The notes beneath the pieces were generated by a model that did no database searches, was not told the origin of the DNA, and saw only the letters and a program-made list of their open reading frames with translations. Shown piece after piece: positions 7,519 to 15,484 of a stretch of DNA of 33,953 bases. This stretch comes from HGM04593 sp045578665 (GTDB lineage: Bacteria > Bacteroidota > Bacteroidia > Bacteroidales > Bacteroidaceae): positions 1-33,953 of the forward strand of contig JAZNKR010000209.1 of NCBI GenBank assembly GCA_045578665.1, given 5' to 3'. How positions within the stretch are numbered: the stretch's first letter is position 1; each line of letters opens with the position of its first letter. The position numbers were made by a program, and so were the translations under genes.

Positions 7519-8787
7519 ATGAACATATTGCTTTTAGGCAGCGGCGGACGCGAGCACGCATTAGCTTGGAAAATTGCACAGAGCCCCCGCGTAGAAAAAT
7601 TATACATAGCACCCGGAAATGCCGGAACATCACAGGTCGGCGAGAATGTGGCAATCGCAGCGACCGACTTTGAGAAGATAGCCGAATTTGCACTCGCCAA
7701 CAACGTAACAATGATAGTTGTAGGCCCCGAAGATCCATTGGTAAAGGGCATCTACGACTACTTCACAGGCGATGAGCGTCTGAGCGGAATAGCTGTCATC
7801 GGTCCCTCACGCGAGGCAGCACAGTTGGAAGGCAGCAAGAGCTTCGCAAAGGAGTTCATGCAGAAGAACTCAATCCCCACTGCCGCTTACCGTTCATTCG
7901 ACGGCACACAGCTTGAAGAGGCATACAGCTTCCTCGAGACCCTGAAAGCCCCCTACGTGCTGAAGGCCGACGGACTCTGCGCAGGAAAAGGTGTGCTCAT
8001 CCTCCCCACACTCGAGGAGGCAAAGGCACAGCTCAAAGAGATGTTCTCGGGAATGTTCGGTAACGCATCGGCAACAGTAGTCATCGAGGAGTACCTCGAC
8101 GGAATAGAGTGCTCTGTATTTGTGCTCACCGACGGCAAGAACTATGCCATACTGCCCGAAGCAAAAGACTACAAACGCATAGGTGAGGGTAATACAGGTC
8201 TCAACACCGGCGGTATGGGTTCTATTTCACCCGTACCCTTTGCCGATGCCGAGTGGATGCGCAAGGTAGAGGAGAGAATCATACGCCCCACAGTGGAGGG
8301 ATTGCAGAAGGAGAATCTTACCTACAAGGGATTCATCTTCTTCGGACTCATAAATGTGGAGGGCGAGCCTATGGTAATTGAATACAATGTGAGAATGGGC
8401 GACCCCGAGACAGAATCGGTGATGTTGCGTCTGAAGAGCGACATTGTGGATCTGTTCGAAAAGACAGCCGCAGGCACACTCTCTGAAGCTACCGTAGAGT
8501 TCGACGAGCGCACAGCCGTTTGTGTGATGCTCGTTTCGGGCGGATACCCCGAGGCTTACGACAAGGGCTTTGAGATGACTGGTATTGAAAATGTAAAAGA
8601 GAGCGTACTCTTCCACGCCGGCACAGCCATGAAGGATGGCAAGGTGGTAACCGCCGGCGGCAGAGTGATGGCTGTGAGCTCCTACGGCAAAGACCGTGAC
8701 GAGGCTCTTGCAGCTTCGTTCCGTTCGGCCAAATTGATTGATTTCGAAAAGAAATATTTCAGAAGCGACATTGGTTTCGACTTATAA
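7519..8787 (+). CDS. purD: Phosphoribosylamine-glycine ligase (GAR synthetase)
   Basis: A 422-residue ATP-grasp enzyme that joins phosphoribosylamine and glycine, the second step of de novo purine synthesis. N-domain MNILLLGSGGREHALAWK has the conserved GxGGREHAL loop; then VVGPEDPLVKGI, KADGLCAGKGV (ATP-grasp nucleotide binding), EEYLDGIECSVFVLTDG, NTGGMGSISP and EYNVRMGDPETE (metal/ATP site). Full length for the family. Probably transcribed with the upstream methyltransferase gene. Its last 50 bp overlap the annotated start of the next gene in another frame. Confidence 0.98.
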   Translation: MNILLLGSGGREHALAWKIAQSPRVEKLYIAPGNAGTSQVGENVAIAATDFEKIAEFALANNVTMIVVGPEDPLVKGIYDYFTGDERLSGIAVIGPSREAAQLEGSKSFAKEFMQKNSIPTAAYRSFDGTQLEEAYSFLETLKAPYVLKADGLCAGKGVLILPTLEEAKAQLKEMFSGMFGNASATVVIEEYLDGIECSVFVLTDGKNYAILPEAKDYKRIGEGNTGLNTGGMGSISPVPFADAEWMRKVEERIIRPTVEGLQKENLTYKGFIFFGLINVEGEPMVIEYNVRMGDPETESVMLRLKSDIVDLFEKTAAGTLSEATVEFDERTAVCVMLVSGGYPEAYDKGFEMTGIENVKESVLFHAGTAMKDGKVVTAGGRVMAVSSYGKDRDEALAASFRSAKLIDFEKKYFRSDIGFDL

Positions 8788-9757
8788 TTATTCGCAACGA
8801 CAAAGTATAGCGAACAGCAAATATATTGCTCCGCTGCTTTTTATCTGCTCCCTATTGTTATGGGGAGCAGGTGCGTTATTTGACATAGGCACTGCGCTGT
8901 TCGAACTGCCGCAACCGGCGGGGACATGGCTCGCAAAGTGGGAAATACTGCTGCGTCCGGTGGCGCTTGCAATCTATGGAGCAGCTGCTTTTCTTATGTC
9001 GTCGTATCTTATCCTGGAGAGACGCGTTACCTGGCAGCCGTTCATCATGTTGTTGTTCACCGGTGCGTGCTTCAACATACAGCCCGATGCGGTGTCGGCA
9101 TTCACGATGCTTGCCTTTATTGTGATTATAGGACTCCTTTTCAGATGCGACGAGGCATCCGATGCACGCAGACAACTGTTCACTCTGTTTGCAGGAGCGA
9201 CAGCGCTTGCAATCCTGTTTCCACAATTTACGGTCATATTGCTGCCGCTTCTTATCTACCCTGCGATGAGCGGTAAACTGGACGGCCGATCATTTATGGC
9301 GGCATTACTGGGAGTTGCCACTCCTGCGTGGTTGCTCGGAGGGCTCGCCTACCTTTTTCCCGGAATGATGACACTGTTCGATGGGTACAAGGAGTATATT
9401 GCAGGAGAGTTGCAGATTTCAAAAGTCGAGGTTACCCTGCCGATGCTTGCAACGCTTGCTGCCGAGCTGGTTATAACAGTCCCTGCGATAGCCCACTTCA
9501 TGCTGACAACATCCATTGGCAGGGTGCGTCTGAGACGGCGCATGCTCTTCTGCGTGATACTCGACATATTGCTGTGGGGGGCAGGATGGTGGTGTCCCGG
9601 GCTGTTCAAACTGTTCCTCGTATGGAGAATGCCGTTGCTGTCGCTGTTGGCAGCCTATATTTTCCCGGTTTTACCACAAAAAACATCAAACATATACATG
9701 TCGGCTGCGTTGCTTATGTGGCTGGCTGTTGCAATTATAGGATTATGGATTGGTTAG
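8738..9757 (+). CDS. Multi-pass membrane protein of unknown function
   Basis: Up to 339 residues, about 9 hydrophobic segments, no catalytic motif that I recognise. The layout (short polar N-terminus, then paired helices such as APLLFICSLLLWGAGALF and AIYGAAAFLMSSYLIL) resembles small Bacteroidota membrane-protein families such as DUF6427, but this is only an impression. The start is uncertain: ATG 8738 gives a 50-bp overlap with purD, while a TTG at 8771 would cut it to 17 bp; the next in-frame ATG lies inside a membrane helix region. The 3' end overlaps the next gene by 13 bp, so the two are translationally linked. Confidence 0.75.
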   Translation: MISKRNISEATLVSTYNYSQRQSIANSKYIAPLLFICSLLLWGAGALFDIGTALFELPQPAGTWLAKWEILLRPVALAIYGAAAFLMSSYLILERRVTWQPFIMLLFTGACFNIQPDAVSAFTMLAFIVIIGLLFRCDEASDARRQLFTLFAGATALAILFPQFTVILLPLLIYPAMSGKLDGRSFMAALLGVATPAWLLGGLAYLFPGMMTLFDGYKEYIAGELQISKVEVTLPMLATLAAELVITVPAIAHFMLTTSIGRVRLRRRMLFCVILDILLWGAGWWCPGLFKLFLVWRMPLLSLLAAYIFPVLPQKTSNIYMSAALLMWLAVAIIGLWIG

Positions 9758-10212
9758 TAGATTTCTTGAGCGGATATGGATATTTGGGCATGGGCATCGG
9801 CGCATTCATCGCCGGCTCTGTGCTTCCTATGGCAAGCGAAGTGCTGTTGTTGCTGTTCCTCGGCATGGGGCTCAATCCTTTGGGATTGTTAATTTCTGCG
9901 ACAACAGGAAACACTTTGGGCGGTTTCAGTTGTTATTATACTGCCCGCCTTGCCAAACGCGAATGGGTGGAGAGATTATTCAATGTTTCGCACAAGCGCA
10001 TGGAACGCGCCAGACGCATTGTGCAAAGAGTGGGCGTATGGGCGGCATTCCTGTCGTTTGTACCGTTATTGGGAACAGCTATTCTGTTGATTTTAGGCTT
10101 CATGCAAGTCAACCCTTTGAAATTTGCATTCACAATGACATTGGGAAAATTTACACGCTACCTTATAGTTGTGCTCTCATATACCGGCGCTGTGGAGCTG
10201 CTGTTCAAATAA
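9745..10212 (+). CDS. YqaA/DedA-like membrane protein (VTT domain)
   Basis: 155 residues from ATG 9745 (MDWLVDFLSGYGYLGM). The pattern GSVLPMASEVLLLLFLGMG, then ATTGNTLGGFSCYYTARLAK, then SFVPLLGTAILLILGFM and GKFTRYLIVVL matches E. coli YqaA and the DedA/VTT family. That family includes membrane proteins linked to lipid-carrier scrambling and membrane homeostasis; YqaA itself is poorly characterised. Four or five membrane helices with re-entrant-like Pro/Gly stretches. The start lies inside the last codons of the preceding gene. 68 bp of AT-rich DNA separate it from the metal-binding lipoprotein. Confidence 0.85.
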   Translation: MDWLVDFLSGYGYLGMGIGAFIAGSVLPMASEVLLLLFLGMGLNPLGLLISATTGNTLGGFSCYYTARLAKREWVERLFNVSHKRMERARRIVQRVGVWAAFLSFVPLLGTAILLILGFMQVNPLKFAFTMTLGKFTRYLIVVLSYTGAVELLFK

Positions 10213-10280
10213 GAAGCTGTTTAAATTTTCTTGAAAAATAATTATTTATTTGCGACACTCATTTCGGTAGCTTCTAAGTA
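10213..10280. repeat. AT-rich spacer with AGAAGCT/AGCTTCT ends
   Basis: AAGAAGCTGTTTAAATTTTC at the left and GGTAGCTTCTAAG at the right give a short inverted repeat around AT-rich DNA. The left motif recurs near 161 and, inverted, near 2160. It could be a minimal dispersed element or a weak terminator. Internal TTTATTTG (about 10247-10254) is an imperfect -7 box for the next gene. Confidence 0.35.
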
Positions 10281-11108
10281 ATGAAACATATTCTATATAC
10301 CCTTTTGTTGATAATGCTGTCGGTATCGTGCACAACAGCCGATGGCGACAAGCGCCCTTCGCTCGCAGTAACCATCGAGCCCTACCGCTTTATTGTCGAA
10401 GCTGTTGCAGGTAACGGATGGCAGGTGCACAGCGTGGTTCCTTCGGGTGCAAGCCCAGAGACATTCGACCCCTCGCCTGCACATATAATGCGCCTTTCCG
10501 GCAGCAAAGCCTACTTTCTTGTCGGCGGCATAGGTTTCGAGGAGAGATGGAGCGAAAAGATTGCAGAGGTCTGTCCCTCGCTCATATTGTCGGACACTTC
10601 AGAGGGCATTACACGCGACGAAGATGATCCTCATCTATGGACCTCGCCCGGCAATTGCATTGTTATAGCCGAAAATGTATGCCGCGAGCTTTGCCGCATC
10701 GACAGTGCCAACAGCACTCACTACAAGGAGAGGCTGCGCGGGCTTGTGGAGGTGTTTGCTTCGACCGACAGCCTTATAGCCGCCAAGCTCGACAGCTGCG
10801 AGAATAGAGCATTTATGATTTTCCACCCCTCGCTGACCTACTTTTCGAAACGCTACAATTTGAAACAGGTTGTGATTGAGGAGCATGGCAAAGAGCCTTC
10901 GGCAGCACACTTAAAGGAGATTATCGACGAGGTCCGACTATTGGGAGTAAGAAAAATCCTCCTGCAAAGTGAGTTCGACAAAAGGCATGCAGAGAGCATC
11001 GCCGAGGAGATTGGAGCAGAAATCATCACAATAAACCCGCTGAGCTACGACTGGCGGGAAGAGATGCTCCGCACTGCCGAAAACATTAAAACCGACCTAC
11101 CTGAATAA
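10281..11108 (+). CDS. Zinc/manganese-type ABC transporter substrate-binding lipoprotein (ZnuA-like)
   Basis: 275 residues. A signal peptide with lipobox LSVSC (Cys17) anchors it to a membrane. Cluster A-I metal-binding protein: SGASPETFDPSPAHIMRL (55-72), DPHLW, HPSLTYFSKRYNL, IEEHGKEPSAAHLKEI, and a late QSEFD. Known family ligands are three His and one Glu/Asp. Here DPHLW and HPSLTYF supply two His and SEFD the acidic ligand, but the first site reads PETFDP where ZnuA has a His (PHxYEP-type), so that ligand is Glu or absent. There is no His-rich loop; DEDDPHLW has a short acidic run. The ATPase gene follows after 2 bp. Zinc is the likeliest substrate, Mn or Fe possible. Confidence 0.88.
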   Translation: MKHILYTLLLIMLSVSCTTADGDKRPSLAVTIEPYRFIVEAVAGNGWQVHSVVPSGASPETFDPSPAHIMRLSGSKAYFLVGGIGFEERWSEKIAEVCPSLILSDTSEGITRDEDDPHLWTSPGNCIVIAENVCRELCRIDSANSTHYKERLRGLVEVFASTDSLIAAKLDSCENRAFMIFHPSLTYFSKRYNLKQVVIEEHGKEPSAAHLKEIIDEVRLLGVRKILLQSEFDKRHAESIAEEIGAEIITINPLSYDWREEMLRTAENIKTDLPE

Positions 11109-11110
11109 CA

Positions 11111-11767
11111 ATGGACAACCTGCTCGCACGTCTCACCGACATTGAATTTTCCTACGACCGCTCCCGCACGTTGCTGGAGGGGATAAGCCTCAACATCGGC
11201 CGACGCGATTTTATTGGTATCACAGGCCCCAACGGGTGCGGCAAAAGCACATTCATCAAATTGCTCACTGGCGAATTGCGCCCACGTAGCGGCAGAATAG
11301 AATATTTCCTCGACGGCAAGGCTGTACCCTCAATATCCACAGGCTATATGCCGCAATATTCCGCCGTAGACAAGCGCTTCCCAATATCAGTACACCACCT
11401 TATTGAGTCGGGGCTTCTATCGCCAAACAACTGTTGGAAGCCCTTTCCAAGCACCGAGGAGAAGAACAAAGTTGCAGCGGCCATAGAGCGCATGAACCTC
11501 ACACACATAGCCACACAGCCAATATACCGTCTGAGCGGAGGAGAGCTGCAACGCGCCATGCTTGCACGGGCGATAGTATCCTCGCCCCGACTGCTCCTGC
11601 TCGACGAACCTGACACCTATCTCGATGCAGAATCCGAAGCACGCCTGTTCGAAATACTGCACACACTCAACAGGGAGTGCGCCATCATCCTTGTCAGCCA
11701 CAACAGCGAGGCCATACGAAAGCACTGCACAAAAAACATTATTTTAGGGAGAAGAGAGAGGGAGTAA
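11111..11767 (+). CDS. Metal ABC transporter ATP-binding protein (ZnuC-like)
   Basis: 218 residues, a complete ABC ATPase: Walker A GPNGCGKST (about 38-46), Q-loop YMPQYSAVDKRFPISV, signature LSGGELQRAMLARAI, Walker B LLLLDEPDTYLD with D-loop, and switch His in ILVSHNSE. The MPQ..VDxxFPxSV segment is characteristic of Zn/Mn-type importers. It partners the lipoprotein upstream (2-bp gap). The membrane permease (ZnuB) that normally completes this unit is not downstream, where an unrelated DUF5675-like gene lies, nor elsewhere in the window. Either it is encoded elsewhere or it was lost. Confidence 0.92.
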   Translation: MDNLLARLTDIEFSYDRSRTLLEGISLNIGRRDFIGITGPNGCGKSTFIKLLTGELRPRSGRIEYFLDGKAVPSISTGYMPQYSAVDKRFPISVHHLIESGLLSPNNCWKPFPSTEEKNKVAAAIERMNLTHIATQPIYRLSGGELQRAMLARAIVSSPRLLLLDEPDTYLDAESEARLFEILHTLNRECAIILVSHNSEAIRKHCTKNIILGRRERE

Positions 11768-11861
11768 ACTACAAGGGCATTTCGACGGCTGCAAAGAGTG
11801 AAAATAGTAAAACCACAACCATGTCGGCCTCTTTCGTGATTACCTTCGCGAAAAAAAGGAT

Positions 11862-12458
11862 ATGACAAACGGTTCTAACAAAGGCCATAGAAGATGGCCA
11901 AGTATTTTTGAAGCAGCAACAGCTTATGACAATGGTAATTGTGGGTACATCAAACCATTTACGAATGTAGTAGTCAACACCAACAGATTGTGGTATGGAA
12001 AAAACTCCACCGTAAGTGCATTTTTAGCCACTGCATACGACGAAGATGGTAATAGAGTTGATTCCATGACAGGATATTTCCTTGAACCTGAACACAATCC
12101 CGATTCCGCCAAGATAGAAGGCGGAGACAAAGCCATAATGAGTGGGACTTACAACATTGTCCCCAAAACTGTAATAGAAAACAGAATTAACAAAACACTG
12201 CGAGAAAATGGGGAAAAAGAAATACATTTAAGATATGATTGGTATATAGATAGTGTTCCTGGACGTAACGGGATAGCGATTCACAATGGCAATACCGGCT
12301 ATAACACAAGCGGATGTTTTATACCTGGTAAAACTTTTAATTACGACCAAAAAAAAGGTGAATTTAGAGTTAATAAATCAGATAACAAACGACAAGAACT
12401 ATTCGATTTTTTCAACAAATACGGAAGGAACGGAATAAAAATAGAGGTAGGAGAATAA
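11862..12458 (+). CDS. DUF5675-like protein, possible YkuD-like Cys enzyme
   Basis: 198 residues, no signal peptide or membrane helix. The second half matches the DUF5675 pattern: GTYNIVPKTVIENRI (95-109), then DSVPGRNGIAIHNGNTGYNT and SGCFIPG (130-156). H141, S150 and C152 form an H...S-x-C arrangement like the active site of L,D-transpeptidase (YkuD) folds. This suggests a peptidoglycan-acting or related enzyme, but activity is inference. DUF5675 genes often occur in phage and secretion-effector settings. It has a good AAAAAGGA ribosome-binding site just before ATG 11862, unusual here. It is clearly more AT-rich than neighbours and sits where a zinc permease gene would be expected, so recent gain is likely. 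No cognate immunity gene is evident. Confidence 0.72.
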   Translation: MTNGSNKGHRRWPSIFEAATAYDNGNCGYIKPFTNVVVNTNRLWYGKNSTVSAFLATAYDEDGNRVDSMTGYFLEPEHNPDSAKIEGGDKAIMSGTYNIVPKTVIENRINKTLRENGEKEIHLRYDWYIDSVPGRNGIAIHNGNTGYNTSGCFIPGKTFNYDQKKGEFRVNKSDNKRQELFDFFNKYGRNGIKIEVGE

Positions 12459-12475
12459 CATTTTCATAATACTAC

Positions 12476-12539
12476 ATAAAACAGATTACAACTTTTGTAG
12501 ATCCTTATGAGGTCAATATAAATTAGTAATCTGTTTTAT
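12476..12539. terminator. Hairpin with 14-bp perfect stem
   Basis: ATAAAACAGATTAC (12476-12489) is exactly complementary to GTAATCTGTTTTAT (12526-12539). The 36-nt loop holds a small inner hairpin (CCT-TATG-AGG). It lies 18 bp past the stop of the DUF5675-like gene, so a terminator is the simplest reading, though no clear U-run follows. It could also be the paired ends of a minimal element. Confidence 0.5.
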
Positions 12540-12596
12540 ACTTCATACTCCATCATCAATACATAAAAAGGAGAAGAATATTTTTTTTGAAACATT

Positions 12597-12631
12597 TTTG
12601 GGGACAATATCATTTATAAATATTATATTTG
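12597..12631 (+). promoter_or_regulatory. Promoter of the lipoprotein gene
   Basis: TTTG at 12597-12600 and TATATTTG at 12624-12631 (exact TAnnTTTG), spacing 23 bp, slightly long. Predicted transcript start near 12638, which rules out an ATG at 12598 and supports ATG 12655. Confidence 0.55.
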
Positions 12632-12654
12632 AGACGCAACAAATCCTTTTCACC

Positions 12655-13422
12655 ATGAAACGAATAGCCCTCACCACCCTGACAGCAATAGCAATCACAC
12701 TGCTCGTCTCCTGCACAAAGAGCGAAGATAATCACCCCGTAGCACCCGAAAAGCAAGATGCAGAACTTACACTCTGCGGTAACAGTTTCCTACGTGGCAA
12801 GGTCCTCTCCATTGTTGAAGACGGCGACTCTACAGTATTCATATACAACAGCAACAAACATGTGGTAGGGTTCAAGACATTTTCCAATGACAAACAGGTG
12901 GGAGAATGTAAATATTACAGCCGCAGCAATGGTTTCAACCAATACTATTTCAACTCCAAAGGCGAAGTTTCTGCACGCGATGTTGTGGAATACAACGAAA
13001 ACAAGGACATCACCCTATGCGAATATCATGAATACATCTACCCCGATACAACTAAGTTAGTTCTCACCGAGCTTGTTTTCAACAGCTACGACAAGAAAAA
13101 CAGGCTCGAAAGCACCTTTGAATATTTCTGCGACGGAATCCCCAGCTATTATTCCCGTTACACATACGATGCTGACGGAACCGAAACAGAGACCTGCCGG
13201 CTTGCATCATCCGGACATATTTACACAATCACAAAGAGCCGCCGCGACACTCTTGGCAATATCATAGAGATGAGCGAAAATATGCCTGAGGACTCCCCCG
13301 ATTGGAACCACACGACCGTAAAATACAAATACGACTCACACGGCAACTGGATAGAGCGCGAGATAAAACGTGAAACAACCGTCGAAACAAGAAAAAGAAA
13401 GATTTATTACCTCAACGAATAG
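12655..13422 (+). CDS. Exported lipoprotein with YD-type repeats
   Basis: 255 residues from ATG 12655. The start is chosen because MKRIALTTLTAIAITLLVSC is a complete lipoprotein signal (lipobox LVSC, Cys20) and the promoter lies just upstream. The mature part has several short tyrosine-rich beta-hairpin motifs: VEYNENKDITL, YDKKNRLES, YTYDADGTETE, YKYDSHGNWIERE. These resemble the YD/RHS-like repeats of many Bacteroidales surface or periplasmic proteins of unknown function. The 3' end overlaps the converging wbqC-family gene by 11 bp. No enzymatic motif seen. Confidence 0.82.
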   Translation: MKRIALTTLTAIAITLLVSCTKSEDNHPVAPEKQDAELTLCGNSFLRGKVLSIVEDGDSTVFIYNSNKHVVGFKTFSNDKQVGECKYYSRSNGFNQYYFNSKGEVSARDVVEYNENKDITLCEYHEYIYPDTTKLVLTELVFNSYDKKNRLESTFEYFCDGIPSYYSRYTYDADGTETETCRLASSGHIYTITKSRRDTLGNIIEMSENMPEDSPDWNHTTVKYKYDSHGNWIEREIKRETTVETRKRKIYYLNE

Positions 13423-14023
13423 CCGCAGCACAATCCCTAAGCACAATAAGCCCTTCGGGGCCCATGTTGAAAAGCAGGTCGGCTATGCTCATGTTCGGCA
13501 GAAAGCCGTTGCGTTGCCCAAACACCTGATAATAGGGCAGGCTGCACAGTTCCATGCCCTGCGAGGGTTGTGCCAATGAGCGGACATCCTCTTCACCTGC
13601 TGCATCTGCGGCAGAATATTCCACAGTCTCCCTCTCTAACCCAAGAAGTTCGCACACCGTTGCGTGCAGCTGCATATTGAAATCTACGAGAAATTCTATC
13701 TTCTTTTCGTAGAAAGGACGGAAATCGTCGGCATAATAGTCGAAGAAAGGGCTCTTTTTGTATGCACTCATGATAGCATTCCAATGCAGGCGACGCCAAT
13801 TGCCGTGGTCGCTTATCCTCACATCGCGCAGCGGCTGCACCCCGCCATGCACTACGGGAACAGTGAGGGGCAAGGGACCGTTTTCAGCAGCAATCACAGT
13901 GCGGTTGCGGTAGGTCTGTTTCACAAAAGGGGTGTCCACATCCCAAAGCAGCCTGTCGGCCGCATACAGACGGACATATTGGGATACGGGTGCAAGATAG
14001 AGAGGATGGGCGATTATATCCAT
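13412..14023 (-). CDS. WbqC-family protein
   Basis: 203 residues matching the WbqC-like family: an N-terminal PxYLAPVSQYVRLYAAD block, then FVKQTYRNRTVIAAENGPLPLTVP, HWNAIMSAYKKSPFFDYY and a C-terminal YYQVFGQRNGFLPNMSIADLLFN-like block. The family was named from an O-antigen gene cluster; biochemical function is not settled. It follows lepB by 9 bp and closes the dapB-lepB-wbqC unit, an order found repeatedly in Bacteroidales. Full length, no damage seen. Confidence 0.9.
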   Translation of the reverse strand: MDIIAHPLYLAPVSQYVRLYAADRLLWDVDTPFVKQTYRNRTVIAAENGPLPLTVPVVHGGVQPLRDVRISDHGNWRRLHWNAIMSAYKKSPFFDYYADDFRPFYEKKIEFLVDFNMQLHATVCELLGLERETVEYSAADAAGEEDVRSLAQPSQGMELCSLPYYQVFGQRNGFLPNMSIADLLFNMGPEGLIVLRDCAAAIR

Positions 14024-14032
14024 GAAGAACAG

Positions 14033-15451
14033 TTACTTGTAGCTATCGACCATACGGAACAGGCGGTTCCAGCGTATCTTGCCGTCGAACCATCCGCGGT
14101 CCTTGTCCAATGAGAGCCAAACAAATATGGGCTTACCCACAATGTGGTCTTCGGGTACAAAGCCCCAGAAGCGCGAGTCGGCACTATTGTGGCGATTGTC
14201 GCCCATCATCCAATAGTAGTCCATCTTGAAGGTATAGCTGTCGCTCTCTTCGCCGTTGATAAATATCTTTCCATCCTTTACTTCGAGTTTGTTGCCCTCA
14301 TATACTGCGATGGGGCGTTCATATACCGGCAGGTTGTCGAGTGTGAGTTTCACCGTCTCACCCTTGCGGGGAATCCATACAGGTCCATAGTTGTCGGGTG
14401 TCCAGCCGGTGTGTCCGTTCAGGGGATAGATAGCCTGTGTCATGTCGTAGTCGACAGGCTCTACATACTCCACAAGGTCGGTATATTTTTTCAACTGTTC
14501 GTAGCTCTTGGAGGTGAGCGGCAGTATGTACGAACTGTAGCAACGGGCAAGGTCCTCGTAGCTTATATCGAGTTGTCGGCGCAGACGCTCGGGCAGTTGC
14601 TTTTTGAACTTCACCCTATAGTTGAACTGCACATTGTCAGGTTGCTTGATGGGTTTGCCGTTGAGGAAAATCTGCTTGTCCTTTATTTCGAAAATGTCGC
14701 CGGGCATTCCCACACAGCGCTTCACATAATTCTCGCGGCGGTCGACGGGGCGCCACATAATTTCGCCGAACTCTTCGGGGTGCTTCTCTATAAAGTCTTT
14801 ACCCGCAGCATAGTAGAGGTCGTACACCGCACGACGGCGCTCGGCCGACAGACTGTCCATATTGGGTTTGTCGGGATAGCGGCTCTCTCCTATGAGATAA
14901 CATTCGGCATAATAGTCGATGTAGTTGGGATTGCTGAGCACAGTATCGCCGGCGGGATAGTTGAATACAACAATATCGTTGAGCTCAATCTCGCCGAAGC
15001 CTGCCACACGCTCATAGGGCCACTGTATGCAGTCGAGGTAGCTCTTGGTGCCTGTTACGGGCATTGTATGCTGTGTGAGGGGCATACTCAAGGGGGTCTG
15101 CGGCTTGCGGGGGCCGTAGCTCATCTTGCTGACAAAAAGGTAGTCGCCTACGAGCAACGATTTTTCGAGCGACGACGAGGGTATCACATAATTCTGAAAA
15201 AAGTAGAGGTTGACAAAGTAGACTGCCACAAGTGCAAATACTATGGCATCCACCCAACTCATCACCTGTCGCAGTGTGGCATTCTTAGACTTTTTCCACC
15301 ATCCCCATGGGATGATTTTCGTTATATAGTTGTCTACGATGAACGGCACCACCAACAGTCCCGACCAACTTTTTACCCAGATGAGGAATATGAAGTAGAG
15401 CGCCAATGCCACCGACAGTTTTATCCAATCCTTTTTTTCAGGCTTTCTCAT
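14033..15451 (-). CDS. lepB: Signal peptidase I
   Basis: A 472-residue membrane protease (S26 family) that removes signal peptides from exported proteins. Two N-terminal membrane segments (about 12-36 and 66-86) precede box B, IPSSSLEKSLLVGDYLFVSK, with catalytic Ser94. Catalytic Lys244 is in NYVKRCVGMPGD (box D), and MMGDNRHNSADSRFWGFVP (box E) is near the C-terminus. Bacteroidota forms are longer than the roughly 320-residue E. coli enzyme; here the extra length lies between Ser and Lys boxes (about 165-235) and after box D (about 265-390). It sits 33 bp downstream of dapB on the same strand. Confidence 0.96.
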   Translation of the reverse strand: MRKPEKKDWIKLSVALALYFIFLIWVKSWSGLLVVPFIVDNYITKIIPWGWWKKSKNATLRQVMSWVDAIVFALVAVYFVNLYFFQNYVIPSSSLEKSLLVGDYLFVSKMSYGPRKPQTPLSMPLTQHTMPVTGTKSYLDCIQWPYERVAGFGEIELNDIVVFNYPAGDTVLSNPNYIDYYAECYLIGESRYPDKPNMDSLSAERRRAVYDLYYAAGKDFIEKHPEEFGEIMWRPVDRRENYVKRCVGMPGDIFEIKDKQIFLNGKPIKQPDNVQFNYRVKFKKQLPERLRRQLDISYEDLARCYSSYILPLTSKSYEQLKKYTDLVEYVEPVDYDMTQAIYPLNGHTGWTPDNYGPVWIPRKGETVKLTLDNLPVYERPIAVYEGNKLEVKDGKIFINGEESDSYTFKMDYYWMMGDNRHNSADSRFWGFVPEDHIVGKPIFVWLSLDKDRGWFDGKIRWNRLFRMVDSYK

Positions 15452-15484
15452 TTTTGAATGTGTATGCTAAGTATGTAAACGATA

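Noticed and set aside
11821..11865. Fourteen-codon frame MSASFVITFAKKRI before the DUF5675-like gene
   Set aside because: Could be a leader peptide because it overlaps the next ATG, but there is no supporting ribosome-binding site or conservation evidence visible.
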